A stretch of 64,000 nt of DNA from Theristus sp. LFF4_11 (taxonomy: Eukaryota; Nematoda; Chromadorea; Monhysterida; Xyalidae). A program made the position numbers and the translations under genes. Of the stretch, positions 11,619 through 22,866 are shown piece after piece (the first letter of the stretch is position 1; every line of letters begins with the position of its first letter). The notes beneath the pieces were generated by a model that searched no databases, was not told the origin of the DNA, and was given only the letters and a program-made list of their open reading frames with translations. The DNA is taken from the NCBI GenBank assembly GCA_030248135.1, contig JASANC010003066.1, positions 268,001-332,000 on the forward strand. Reading direction: 5' to 3'.

Positions 11619-14451
11619 TCACAAAACGCCGATGTGCACCCCGCTCGTTCGAGCACCAACCATCTGCGCCTCAGGCGTCTGCGACATTCGGACGATCTCG
11701 CGTATGTCCCTGTTGAGTGCCTGCTGCTGTGCGGTCGTCGTGGCGGTCGCGGTCTGCCTCCCGCCCCTCCTGGCGGCCCGCATCAGACGGTGTCGTCGGC
11801 CTCTGTCCAGCCCGCGACGCATGCCGCGCGTGCCCGCAGAGACCAGCGCACCACGGAACTCGTCCTGTTGGCAGTGTACCACTGGTGTGTTTTTTAGGTT
11901 TCTTTCTGTTCACGGAATTAGCTGATTGGTTGGGATTACGGTATGCATGCTTTTTTGTGCAAACCAAACTCCGCCCCCCACAGCAATGCCTGCATACCGT
12001 AGTCCCACCAATCAGCTGATTCCCTATAATTTACTGTTCGACGTTCCCGTAGACGTTCGTTTAAACGACTTTGAACGCCAGACACTGGTGTTTAGGATGC
12101 GTGCGTGAAATATAAAAACACGTCGGTGTTTTGAGCAGATATCCCTTGAAAATCAATCACTTGTTGAACGAGCCTAACCAGTAGCCTGCTGAACGCAATT
12201 TGCACGATATAATACGGCGGTAAAGTTCGTGTTTGAAAACCGTTATCTTGCTGTGAATTCTAAAGGCGGAAACACCATTTAGTTTTTCGTCCGTACGCAC
12301 AAACGTCGTTCTAAATCCCGTGCGCAAACTAATCGTGTCCGTAATGCATTACGATAGCACACACGACACGATTTCTAAATCGCGTGGCCATTTTTTACGT
12401 GTCGTGTCCGTGCGTACGCACAAAAAACTAATTGCTAAACGCGCCATTGCTTAACACAATGACACATTATATGCGCTGCGACGTGCGCTAGTGTGTTACT
12501 GTTGTTAGCACAAAAATACCCGTTTTAAACTGAAAATGCTTCGTTCTCATTCGAAGACAAACACTTTCACTTTCACCGCAGCTCGAATACATTGGCAGTG
12601 CAACAGAAAACCGAAACACCACTGTACGTTGTCTTCTGCAACACTGTTCGTTGATGTGCGCTGCGAACGCGTCGCATCCTCAGTCTCATCATCTTCATCG
12701 TCGTCGTCGTCGTCCGACTGTTGACGCGCCTGACGGCCGTTTTGGCGTGCCCCGTTGTCAATCGTGTCGCCAAGATCCATGTCGATCGCCACCTGACCAA
12801 TGGAATTCGAAAAGTTGAAACTACTTTCTTTGCAAGTTTGGTCAATCAACTAGCATGCCAGATTTGAAACATGAAAAAAAGCGGAAATCGTTTGCCCACC
12901 AACAAGATCGCAATCAGAATCAGGATCAGCCAATCAGTATCTTTATCCCACATTTTCAAATGAAAAAACTGCAGTTCGTAGAGTTCATGTTGCAGCGTAC
13001 GCGATGGGGCTTTGCGCTATGAACAGGAGGAATTCCGTTTAAGGGGTGGGGGAGGAGTGACGGTGCGCTTTTCCCGGTGGAAACCAATGAGCAAATTCCC
13101 AAGAGCTCAAATTAGGATACCGGCAACAACAACAACGAATTGCATTTATCAGCCCCCTTGCAGCCACCAGACTAACATGTGCAGTATTGCTTGTGCGCAT
13201 CGTTTCTCTGCCAGTCGCAGCACCGTTTGCATTGCTGAGCGTCAGCGAATTCGCCCGTCTGACAGGCGGCGTGGAGGGCGACGACGACGCCGTGCGACTG
13301 CTGGATCGATTCACGCTGCTGTATTGCTGCGACTCAACCGGATCGGAATGCGCACCGCTGCGAACAAGAACAAGACGAGTTTTATGCATCGGTTTTATTC
13401 AGCTACCAAATTCGTCGTGTTTAGGGCGTGACGTTATTTTGTCATCTTTTTGTATTTTTTTGCTTTTTTAGCTTCTACTGACAAGTGACAAGCACTGAAT
13501 TTTCTGAATTTCATCCCCAAAAATAAAAGCAACTTCGATTTGCAGACAAAACGGAAGAGAAAGACACCGTGAACTGGCACAAAAAAGTCGAATTCGATTG
13601 CACTGTGCTCGAATTTTTGAAACGAAAATATGAAGTGACATAAAAAGAGACAGACAGACCGTTCAAACAAAAAAGTTTGAAAAAAAATCCCACCGACCGT
13701 CTCGAGCGAAACGAGCTGCTGATTGAGTTGGCCGCATACTGCTCATGGTGGTCAGGCTCACGGTCTAGGTCTTCGTACTCGTTTCGTGGCTGTCTGTCTG
13801 AAAAGTGCAAAGCTTTCCGCAATCAAAACCGTGACATGGCAGTCTATTGATCATCCGACTTGATTTGCAAAAAATATTGGAAAGAATTTACAGCTTTTGT
13901 AAAAGGGTGAACGAAACTAGTCTCACCGTTGTTATTGCCACTTCGTTCGTGACCGTTCGGTGACCTAGAGCCGCCGCCACCAACACTCTGCAGCATGCCA
14001 ACCGTGGCGCGAAGACGATTGCGAAACGGTTCACTTAACTCCGGACTGGCGGCGACGTTGTCCATCTGAACGAATTCAAAAAAACGCAGTCATTTGCATT
14101 GATCAAACGTTTGTGATCTTTTCTTTTGGTACCGAGACTCGCGCACAGATACGTAAACAGTTTCATGCATAGCATGACGCGGGAATTCCAAAACTGGTAA
14201 CGTCCCGAGTTCTCTCCGGGTCACTTACGCTATTTTGAGTCGTCACACAAAGCATCCCTAAAAGTGCAACAAAACGTCGCGAATCACTGCACCTCATGCA
14301 ACAACTGCTCGATGACACTGTTCAGCCGCCTAGCGGGCCCTCCGCCGCCTTGGTTGCTTGCAGGTGCCCGCGTGTTTGCGGGTGTTGCGCCGACATTTTG
14401 CTGCGCAGCGCCAGACGGGCCCGGTTGGTCTTCCAGCGCTCGGAAATCCAT
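11619..14451 (-). CDS. Unrecognised acidic protein with one predicted membrane helix
   Basis: I do not recognise this gene. A consistent exon chain is 14451-14293, 14065-13927, 13797-13698, 13357 to about 13190, 12968-12900, 12792 to about 12640, and a last exon from about 11870 to 11619. Junction phases agree for exons 1-4, and exons 5 and 6 each start in frame 0. The predicted protein starts MDFRALEDQPGPSG and has a helix-prone RLNSVIEQLLHE segment. It continues through Ser/Pro-rich sequence to a 23-residue exon containing DTDWLILILIAILL, a likely membrane helix. After that comes a tract of Asp/Glu (QQSDDDDDDEDDETED), an Arg-rich stretch and a conserved-looking end, QALNRDIREIVRMSQTPEAQ. 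The layout suggests a single-pass membrane protein with charged cytosolic regions. The first exon may begin farther upstream (an acceptor lies near 14485). The ends of exons 4 and 6 are uncertain. Confidence 0.42.
11915..12036. mobile_element. MITE copy, CCAATCAGCTGATT family
   Basis: ATTAGCTGATTGGTTGGGAT on the left is mirrored by CACCAATCAGCTGATTCCCT on the right, followed by ATAATTTACTGTTCGAC. The core (GCATGCTTTTTTGTGCAAACCAAACTCCGCC) matches the copies at 16651, 38711 and 53420. It lies in the last intron of the acidic-protein gene. Confidence 0.65.
12265..12446. mobile_element. Small inverted-repeat element
   Basis: TTTAGTTTTTCGTCCGTACGCAC near 12279 is mirrored by GTGCGTACGCACAAAAAACTAA near 12410, enclosing GTGTCCGTAATGCATTACG and ACACGACACGATT segments that are themselves partly palindromic. 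It lies in an intron and has no coding capacity, so it looks like a MITE of a different family from the CCAATCAGCTG copies. Confidence 0.5.
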
Positions 14452-14754
14452 GTTGTTGCTTTCAATGTTGAGCCGGAGACAACCTGCACAGAAACGTTTG
14501 ATAAATAATGAAAATGTGAAACAAAAAAATAATAAAATAATAAAGATTATAAAAATGTACGACTCCAGGCCTAGTCTGGAATCTGTGTATTCCGTGAACA
14601 CAACAGCGGCGCATAAAGAATCATATTTTCCACATCTCAACAGTAACAATTTTATCGGTACAAGCCATGCAACAACAATGTAACAAGCAAAGCAACAAGA
14701 GAAACGTATTTCAACAGAACACGAACTGATAAAGCTCTGCAACGATTTGAATGA

Positions 14755-14830
14755 AATTTCAGAACTCCGATTGGCTGATTTTTCAAACCGGTGCGGTACA
14801 GACAGCCAATCAGCGAATCAAAAAATTCGG
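14755..14830. mobile_element. Short MITE-like fragment, CCAATCAGC family
   Basis: CTCCGATTGGCTGATTTTTC is mirrored by AGACAGCCAATCAGCGAATC within 70 bp, just downstream of the IMP4 stop. It looks like a very short or internally deleted member of the CCAATCAGCTGATT family. Confidence 0.4.
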
Positions 14831-14856
14831 CTCAACAAATTGGAAAACAAAACAAA

Positions 14857-17270
14857 TCACAAGTCCTCTTCGTCATCCTCCGGCAGTTTATTCGACAAAA
14901 ACTGTCGCTTCCTGCTGCTGTTCATGTACGGACGGTATTCCCACTCCACATCAGCTGCCTCAATATTGTCCAAAGTGCCACGAATCAATTTGTACGCTGC
15001 AAAGTTGTAAAAACCTTTCGAACAAAAATCATACAGCCGCCATGTCTTTTGTTTACGCATCGTCCCAAAACATTTAGGAACCGAGAAATTAGTGCCTGGA
15101 CGTTAAAACATCGTAAGATGAAGAAAGAATTCCCAGCTGAAAAAAAACACACGCTGCATCTCAAATCGCGGTCCGACTTCGGATAATTCAATTTCAGTGC
15201 CGTGCTGTTTCTTGTAAGTGTGGTGCCTGAAAATGTCTGAATTAAGTTAAAAGTTGAGAAAATTTCACTTAAAAAACAATAAAATTAAAAATGAAATAAG
15301 TTTTGGCAACCTGAATGAAACATAATCGTCGCTATTAGCAAACGTCATCACACGTTTGCTGTCCGGTTTCGGCACTGGGAACAAATACTTCAGAACGTCC
15401 ATGAACTGAAATAAAAACATTCTGGTATTGGCAAAGCAAAATGGTTGCGCGTGCGAAAATCACCAGCAAAAGCACCACACAACCGTGAAAGAGCCACGTG
15501 AGCGACATTATTTTATTTGTCAATTAACGCACTGATTCCGTAGTTCAAATGTAACCATAATGTTGGCTGAACAAATAGCACGCAAAAAAACGTGAAAACC
15601 GCTGCGAACCCGTTTGCCCAGTTTCGACGTGAAATTGTGAAAGACGAGATGCGGATACTGCTCGGACATCGTGCCAACGTCCGGGATGTCATGGCGCATC
15701 ACAACATTGGACAGCGTGAAATGGGCGGTCGGGCCGAACGGCAAGTGGCACACGATCAAGCCAACCGGATTGCCACGGTGTTCGCTGATGACGACGAAAT
15801 CGGTCACCTGCAGCCATCGAATCAAACAAGTTTCGATTTCGACAAAAATTTCTGCTCTCGACAGTCGACACTGTTCTTCTGCAATTCTAATCAGAAATTA
15901 TCCTATTGAAATGATTGAAAATCTAAGAGTTTTTCAATAGTGACCACGGTTGGGCGGAGTACGTCGGCGGCAGTTTGGCAAATGGCAGCAATGTCCGTTT
16001 TTTTGTTGCGAACAAAACATTCTTTCTGAATTTCTTTTCTCGTCCAAGTGAATCTAACTTTGTGAGAACATTTTTTGGTCGACGGGAACTTTCCACCTTA
16101 AGTTCCTTTCACTGTTCAGCAGATGACGAACGTCAGAAAGAACGAAGGTTGAAACAAAAAAACCTCGTTTGCTCGACACGCTTGAATCAGCTGATTCATC
16201 TCATAATGACCGCGGTTCATTCGCTGCGAATTCGGCAGAATCAGTTTGATTTCCTGAAAAGCGTTTATTTTTAATAGAAAGTTTAGCAAGTCGTTATTTT
16301 TGCAAAAAAAAAACCTGGGAAAAACCATTTTTTCAAAAAAACAGTTTAATTTACCACGCCGACCCTACCTTGGCAAACATTTTCAGTCGAGAGCTCGGGT
16401 TACGAGAGGTTGTTATCATAATTTTTGGATCTTCCACGCCCGCCCATCGATATTCATCATCGATTGTATCGTCAACCGCTATGAAGAAAAACAACTGAAG
16501 GCAACTAAAAAACATCAGAAGAAAAAATTTCAAAATTAAAAAAACAAGAAAGTAAAAAACCGTTGTAAACAAAAGATTGTTATATTCGTTAATGAAATGG
16601 AATGGTGATGGTTGATAAATGATACTCAAATCGATAGATGCATTCATTCATACAGTCGAACTATAAATTATAGCCAATCAGCTGGTTGGTTGGTGATCAC
16701 GTGATGCATGCTTTCTGTTAGGCGTTGCTGTGGAGTGGAAGTGGGATGGGTGGACGTGGCCGTGGCGTCTGTAGAAAGTATGCAGCACGTGATCACCAAC
16801 CAATGAGCTGATTGCCTATAATTTAGAGTTCGACTGTACATTAGTTTCGTTTTCATGTCGTCAGGTGAGAATAGTTTTCATGACATGAAATGAACGAAAC
16901 CATTCAATAAATACCGGTACTCACCTTGGCCGCCTTCGTCTTTCCAATGCAACGTTTTCTGCAGCGCGACAGCCTCGGCGCGCAAATCGGTCGGAATTGG
17001 GCGGTTCTCTAAATGTCAAGAAACGGATGTTCGGTTCGGTTAATTTCAAACTTCTTTAATCGTCAAGAAAAGAAGGCCGTCCGACGTCAATCCCCGACAG
17101 ATTATCGGACACACGCACAACAAAAAACCTTTTTCAATTGAAAAAAAATTTTTTTAACCATCGAGTGCTTTTCGCAAACGCTCCCGTTTTTCCTCCAACA
17201 GTTTCTGTTTCTCCTCGAGACTTTTTCGGTAGATATACTCGCGGCGTAATCGCGTCTGTCGTCGGAACAT
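14857..17270 (-). CDS. IMP4: U3 snoRNP protein IMP4 (Brix domain)
   Basis: IMP4 is part of the Mpp10-Imp3-Imp4 complex of the small-subunit processome and acts in the nucleolus in 18S rRNA maturation. Eight exons: 17270-17159, 17008-16925, 16478-16369, 16253-16164, 15807-15610, 15405-15311, 15226-15153 and 14996-14857. They join in phase to give 300 residues, against 291 in human. The N-terminus is basic and helical (RRQTRLRREYIYRKSLEEKQ). The Brix core follows with DDEYRWAGVEDPKIMITTSR, PSSRLKMFAK, NSQRMNRG, EHRGNPVGLIVCHLPFGPTA and MRHDIPDVGTMSE. The C-terminal part has SEVGPRFEM, LIRGTLDNIEAADVEWEYRP and SRKRQFLS, then an acidic end EDDEEDL. All family landmarks are present with no breaks. 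Start ATG 17270 matches the family N-terminus. A small repeat element (16651-16838) sits in intron 2. Confidence 0.95.
16651..16838. mobile_element. MITE, CCAATCAGCTGATT family, full-length copy
   Basis: This 188-bp element starts TACAGTCGAACTATAAATTA and ends in the reverse complement, TAATTTAGAGTTCGACTGTA. Inner inverted repeats include GCCAATCAGCTG and GGTTGGTGATCACGTGATGC. It lies in an IMP4 intron. The copy at 53420-53580 has the same termini, and the outer TA may be the target site. No coding capacity. Confidence 0.8.
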
Positions 17271-17734
17271 GAGTTTGGATCCAGCTCAGCGTTCGGCAAG
17301 GCAAAGAGACAGCCAAGAGTCAAGACCAAGACGGCGGAGCGGAGGGGGCAAGAAATGAAGTGTCGTCCTGGACCTGGATAATTTGTAGTATTATTAGCTG
17401 ATTGATATTTCGTTTTTATTCGATGTTCAACCGTAATATTGCTAATAGACGTCTTTATCTGCTCAGAGAAATTACTGTTTACTTTGGCACAGTCATACAG
17501 AATGGTTTCGCTTGGAAATATGGAATATATGGAAAATGGTTTGGCGATTTTGGAGATGTTGTCACGACGATTTTGTTGTTATTTCGTTCTGTTTGTTTGC
17601 TAGGTTTGAGACTGGAGATCTGATCTGTCTGGTTTTTGCAGTCGTAGTTTTCTGATGTTTTACTAGGTAAGAACCAGGCATGTGCCGTGGCGCTTTCGTC
17701 ACTGAATTGTGTTGTGTCTTTGTCATAGTTGTTC

Positions 17735-19850
17735 TAGGGGGGGCCTGGGGGGGGGGGGCCGGCCCCCCCCCAAAAAATTTTCGAATCTATCTCTATCAGA
17801 CAGGTTTTTTCGGCTCAGCTATTATCTATCTAAAAAAATTTCTCAGCCAGCTATCTATCTGAAAAATTTTGTCTTCGAAGACATAAAATGAGTCAATTTT
17901 TGACCAAAATTGACCATTTTTGCTTGTAATTCTTGAAAATTTCGCTAATTTTAGGTAAAATATGCATTTATACATGATTTTTAGTGTATTTTTAGCATTA
18001 TTTTGCTGTTTTTATAGTATTTTAGCGTTTTAGCTGTCTATCTATCAAATTTCAAAATTTTGACCGGCCCCCCCCAAAGTCACATGACCCCCCCCCGCGG
18101 CCCCCCCCCCAAAATTTTCCAGCTATCTACAGTACCGTGGGGGGGGGGGGGGGGTGGGGGGGGGGACACCCCCCCCCAGAGCACCCGAGACCGTCGGGTG
18201 GGGGGGGGGGGGGGGCGGGGGGCCACCGTGCCACCCCCCCCCCCTAAAACAGGGCACCCCCCCCCCCATCGTACCCCCCCCCCCTCGAAAATTTGGCCGA
18301 CACCCCCCCCACACCCCCCCCATGAAATTTTGTCTGGCGGACACCCCCCCCCCCCAAAATTTTAGGCACACCCAAATTTTTTTATCGAAAATCATGTTTT
18401 TTTTTGGATAAAGTCCAGAAGAAAATCTGAATATATGATAACTTGACCATCTTCATTGTAATTTCAAAGATTTTGCAGCAAAATTTAGCGTTTTTCCTGT
18501 CAAAGTTGAGCGAAAAAATTTCATGGGGGGGGGGTGGGGGGGGGTGGACCCCCCCCACAGAAAATTTTGAAAAAATGCACCCCCCCCATGGGACCCCCCT
18601 GGGGGGGGTCTAGGGTTAGGGGAAAAAAAAAAAATCCGGATTTTTTTTTTTAAATTAAAAAAAAAATTTTTTTTTTAAAAAAAAAAATTTTTTTTTACAA
18701 GTTAGGTTTGTTCGAAGCGTCTCGTCGAGCTGAGTTCATCTAGACTATTTTCAGAACGATCCGGAAAACTATAAGAGCGAAAATCGTGTTTTATTGAAAT
18801 TATGTCCATTTCATAGAGGGAAAGTTGCATTTTCAACAGTAAAACAGGACAATTTTTGACGTGTACTTGAATATTGAACCGTTCTTAGTTGTTCCTCTTT
18901 AGAAAATTACCAAAATTTGACTGTGTTCAAAAATTCCTGTTTGCTGTAGCTAAGTCGGCAACCCCTGTCGACCCGGTCGCCCCCCCCCCCAAGACACTTA
19001 CTTTCAGGTTCAACCAGCTATGCTATCTGCCACATGGCGAGAGCCCACTCTTCAAATCATCGTATCGAAAACACGTACCATGATTTCGCGATCACGTTGC
19101 GGGCAACTGACAGACGCAAGTTTAACACGTTAGTTTAGCTCAGCACGCAAGTTTTAACATGTGGCCATGTTATCGGGTATCTGAAAAACGGTCGTGTGAT
19201 GTGGTATTAACCAACATCTCCGCTCCAATTGTTTAACAATGTATCGCACAACTCCATTGTAGACCTATAACATACGCCAATCAACAAAATATCATGTTCA
19301 TCTCATGGCCTACCACCGACTGAAAAAACATGTTCTAAGTTGCAAGAAAACGATTTCTGAAACGATATTTCAATTCAGTTAAGTCATTTCAACGCTAAAA
19401 ATTGACTCTAGAAGTCATCCAAATCGAAAAACATGGAGTACGTCGGTCAAAATGACCAAATAATGACATGTACCTAAGCACACAAAGAAGTTGGGAAGAA
19501 AATTTGGTTTGAACTTTCAAAAAATTATGCCATAAATCGAATTTTCAGAGCAAAGTAGAAGAAAAATTTTTCAAATTTTTTTTTAAGTTTGAAAAAAAAA
19601 ATCCAAATTTTTTTTTTTAAAAAAAAAACGAAAAAAAAAAATAAAAAAAAAATTTTTTTTTTCAAAGCCCCTAACCCTAGGGGGGTCCCACGTTACCATA
19701 GGTTGGACCCCCCCCCTCACTTTTTGGTCGGCACCCCCCCCACGGTACCATACCCCCCCCCTCGAAAATTTTTTTGGGCCCACGGTACTGGCTATCTATC
19801 TATCTGGAAAATTTGCTCCAGCTATCTATATCGCCCCCCCCAACCCCTCG
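17735..19850. repeat. Poly-C/poly-G repeat complex with internal inverted repeat
   Basis: This region has many runs of 7-16 G or C (17737-17770, 18066-18350, 18530-18610, 19680-19765, 19833-19840) separated by short segments such as CGAAAATTT and CTATCTATCTA. Two blocks are inverted copies of each other: 18590-18700 (GGGGTCTAGGGTTAGGGG plus A/T-rich homopolymers) and 19590-19690 (homopolymers plus CCCCTAACCCTAGGGGGGTC). The outer parts at 17790-17860 and 19790-19830 both carry TCTATCTATCT and GAAAATTT motifs. It could be one large foldback element of about 2 kb with a 900-bp unique core (18720-19580), or several nested insertions. No credible coding region. Confidence 0.55.
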
Positions 19851-20169
19851 GCTCTGGAACAACTATGGTCTTTGTGTACCACAGCCAATTTGACTGCCGT
19901 AATAAATTCCATTGATTGATTGATTGCTTGATGATAATTTCAAAAAAAGTCAGAAAAAAAGCGGAAACGGAAACGGAAAACGGAAAAATTAATCAAAAAT
20001 TGCACGTTTTATGATATTACGCGCTTGGTTAACTCTCCTCCCTGGTTGGTGTTGGTCGGTACTTCCAAAAAGGAATCTAAACCCTAAAAACCAAACCTAA
20101 GCCTAATCTAAGGTAAACCCGTTCTTTACCTAATTTTAAACTAAGCCAAGCCTCTTTAAATAAGGAAGA

Positions 20170-20561
20170 ATAAATAAAAGTGTGTTGGGGGCGGGTTTGT
20201 TGTGGGGGGGGCGGGGGGTGGGCGCGCGGGGGAGGATGATGAGTGATGAGCGCGGCGGGGGGGGGGGGGGGGAGCATAATAAAGTGGCGCGTGGTGCTCT
20301 TGCTCATGTACTACTGGGGGGCGTGTGCACGCGCCCGGGGCCAGTAGGGGGTTGTTCAGAAGGGGGTTGGTTTTGTTTCTTCCTTTTTTTAAAGGGCTTG
20401 GGTGGGGTTGGGGCGGGGGTATGGTTTGGTGTTGTGGGTTTGGGGTATGGGTTTTTGTGTGGGGCTTTTGGGGACGGCGGGCGGCAACAAGGGTTTTGTT
20501 TTGTAGTACAAGGCGACCAAGGTGGCGGCCAACCATTAGGAGGGGGTAATACGGTATTAAT
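20170..20561. repeat. G-rich tract region ending in GGTAATACGGTATTAA
   Basis: The plus strand is strongly G-biased, with runs of G up to 17 long near 20254-20271 and few C. The end, GGGGGTAATACGGTATTAA, matches the right terminus of the element at 1761-2212, so this may be a degenerate or rearranged relative of it. The open frames here are low-complexity Gly/Pro products and are not credible genes. Confidence 0.4.
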
Positions 20562-21347
20562 TTTTTTTTAAATTTTCAAATCAAATTTTTATATTTTAAC
20601 CAATATTTGTAGGCTGCGCAAACAGCCACTTCTGCCTGTTCTTTCTCTGCTTCTTCCTTCTCTTCCTCCCTCCCCTTTTTCCCTTATCTGATACTGGCCC
20701 GGCCGAGATGCTGAGCACCATCCTACAACTTTGTTGATTAGCAAGTTTCAGTTGGTGTTGAGTTTTAATTTTATTTTTCAGTGTCTGTGGGAAAGTCATG
20801 ACGTGAGATCGAGCCGGGAGAGAGGAACATAAAAATTATCTCGACCTCAGTAAAAACCAGTGAAAGTCAGTGTCACACACAACGATACATAAATCATACA
20901 AGCACGTTTCAACAAAAACTGCAAAAAAAACTGCCGTTAATATCATAAAATCAAATAGGTCACGGTTGTTCGCTGTTGACCTCTGGCACTGAACTAGAAA
21001 TCGCCCATCAATGATTCGCTGCTTCTTTTTTGCAGCAGAGCATTTGAATAATCACTCGTTGTCGCTAATTTTGACCTAAAAACTATGAGGCAAAAAAAGT
21101 CTTCCCGTTTCTGAGTGGGCATTCGATGCCTGAGGCAGACAGATGCACAAGGAAATTTTGAAATTTTTTACAACTTCATCAGGCGATTCGCACTCGGTTT
21201 TTGTAATGACCCATGAAAATGTTCGCAGAGGCAAATACCGGTAATACGAATATCGCAAATCGATTCCTGATCAGGGCAACATTAGAATGGTGAATATGCT
21301 GATTGATTGATTTTTGCAATAAAACTGATAATATTTTCTGAACTAAC

Positions 21348-22167
21348 CGCACACTCTGAATGGTCTGCAGCGCGTGCGCGTTCTGCTGCTGCAAACGTTG
21401 TGCCATCGTCACCAAGGATCGTGCGTGCTCGCGGTAGTCGCATGCAAAGTCGACCGTCAAACGATTGATCAAGTCGTGCACTTGTTGCATACAGTCGCCC
21501 AGTGAAGCTTCTGCTTTGGCCAACAGAACTTCTGCAGTATATTGGAATCAGCCACTCGCGAACACAATTTTGTTTGATGCTTTTTGTCACGCGCCACAAG
21601 AAATTACACGTGCGTTGTGTTCTCGGTCCTGTTCATAGAAGATTGCAATTTGCCAGATTGGAAGCACACTGAAAACAGTCTGTTCCGACTGTTCTGTCCT
21701 GTTTTGTCCCCACGTTGTCCATCGGATGCTGCTTTGTAAAAAACATGCTGCCATTCTTGAAAGCGACATACCTTTTTGTTCGTTTTTCAGCGATTCCTTT
21801 TCGTCAGGTTCAATGGCAATTGCGAGCGTTGTCGGCGATTTTGCGTCACCACCAACATTGGTGCTTCTCGTTTCAGTCGGTTCAATGCGGCGTAGGCGAC
21901 AGCGAACCTGTCAAACAAAACGGCCTATTATGGCAATTGGTTTGGTTTTGGTTGCACAAAAAAGGATGAGAAAACGCAACTTGGCTCTTTGAATTTACGT
22001 TGGAATTCATTTATTTTTTTATTTGCTTTGCATCCAGTAGGTTACATCACATCAGCGCAAACCTAAAAGCTGGGACCCGAACTCCTGCAATCAAAAACCG
22101 CACGAACCTGAATGGGTTTAGAGAATTTTCGCTCGAATTCGGCAACCAATCGGTTCAGTTCGGCCAT
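21348..22167 (-). CDS. Unrecognised coiled-coil protein (3' end unresolved)
   Basis: I do not recognise this protein. Three exons join in phase: 22167-22108, 21907-21772 and 21531-21348. The N-terminus, MAELNRLVAEFERKFSKPIQ, is helical with heptad-like leucines; the frame is open upstream of this ATG, so the true start may be earlier. Exon 2 is charged. Exon 3 (VLLAKAEASLGDCMQQVHDL and AQRLQQQNAHALQTIQSV) is strongly helical and coiled-coil-like. The donor after exon 3 is CG|GTTAG at 21347. Downstream exons are not settled: a frame at about 20780-20620 encodes a Lys/Arg-rich stretch (GGRKRRKKQRKNRQK) that could be a basic C-terminus, but its phase does not fit a direct join. Small adaptor or complex subunits (BLOC/BORC-like, kinetochore-like) are possible; nothing seen decides between them. 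Confidence 0.4.
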
Positions 22168-22866
22168 TTCAGTGCGCACCGCCGCAGCGGCACAGTCGTC
22201 GGCTGGGCGGCACGCGCTTGAAGACGAACGTTTCGCTTGGCGGTGGTGTCGCTGGCGGCTTGATTTGTTGTTTGATTGAATTATATTTTTTTATTGAATT
22301 ATTTTTTGTTACAGTTCCAGGCATTCTCATTCACACAGAGTGCATGACTGGGCCTTTAAGGAAAGTTTTTGTCGATATGGGAGCGAAAACCGTTTAGGAT
22401 TTTTAAAATTTTACGGTGTCTCTGAAGTTACTCCGACATTAGCAGGTTTTTGTCAAAAAAACTTGTAAAAAGCACCACTAAAAGAATTGTGCCGACACAT
22501 ATCAAGTGGCATTGCGCCAATAAAGTGAAAAACACAACCGATTTTTGTTACCGTGGTCGTGTTGATGTTGTTGATGAGGATGAGAACATGATGACCACAA
22601 GAGATTTAAAAGAGATTTACAAATTATCTCTATAAGTTTATCTAATTGAAAGTGAAAGAGCTGTGAAATCAAACAAGATTGGTGTGAATTTTCCTCGTTT
22701 TTTGTGTTTTTCATTCTCGAACCTCCTGTCCACACAACTTCCACAGCTACAATGCAAATGACAGAATTTTGTCCATGGAACGCCCGCACAGTAAAAAAAG
22801 TGTATCACTCAGGTCAAGAGAAATAAAAACAAACAAACAAATGAAATAATCGTCAAAAAATAAATT

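Noticed and set aside
14264..14683. 139-codon plus-strand frame antisense to exon 1 of the acidic protein gene
   Set aside because: It is a shadow of the minus-strand exon, which has good splice signals and in-phase neighbours.
18605..18622. TTAGGG / CCCTAA motif suggesting interstitial telomere repeat (also at about 19668)
   Set aside because: Only one unit occurs at each site, as part of an inverted-repeat block; there is no tandem telomeric array.
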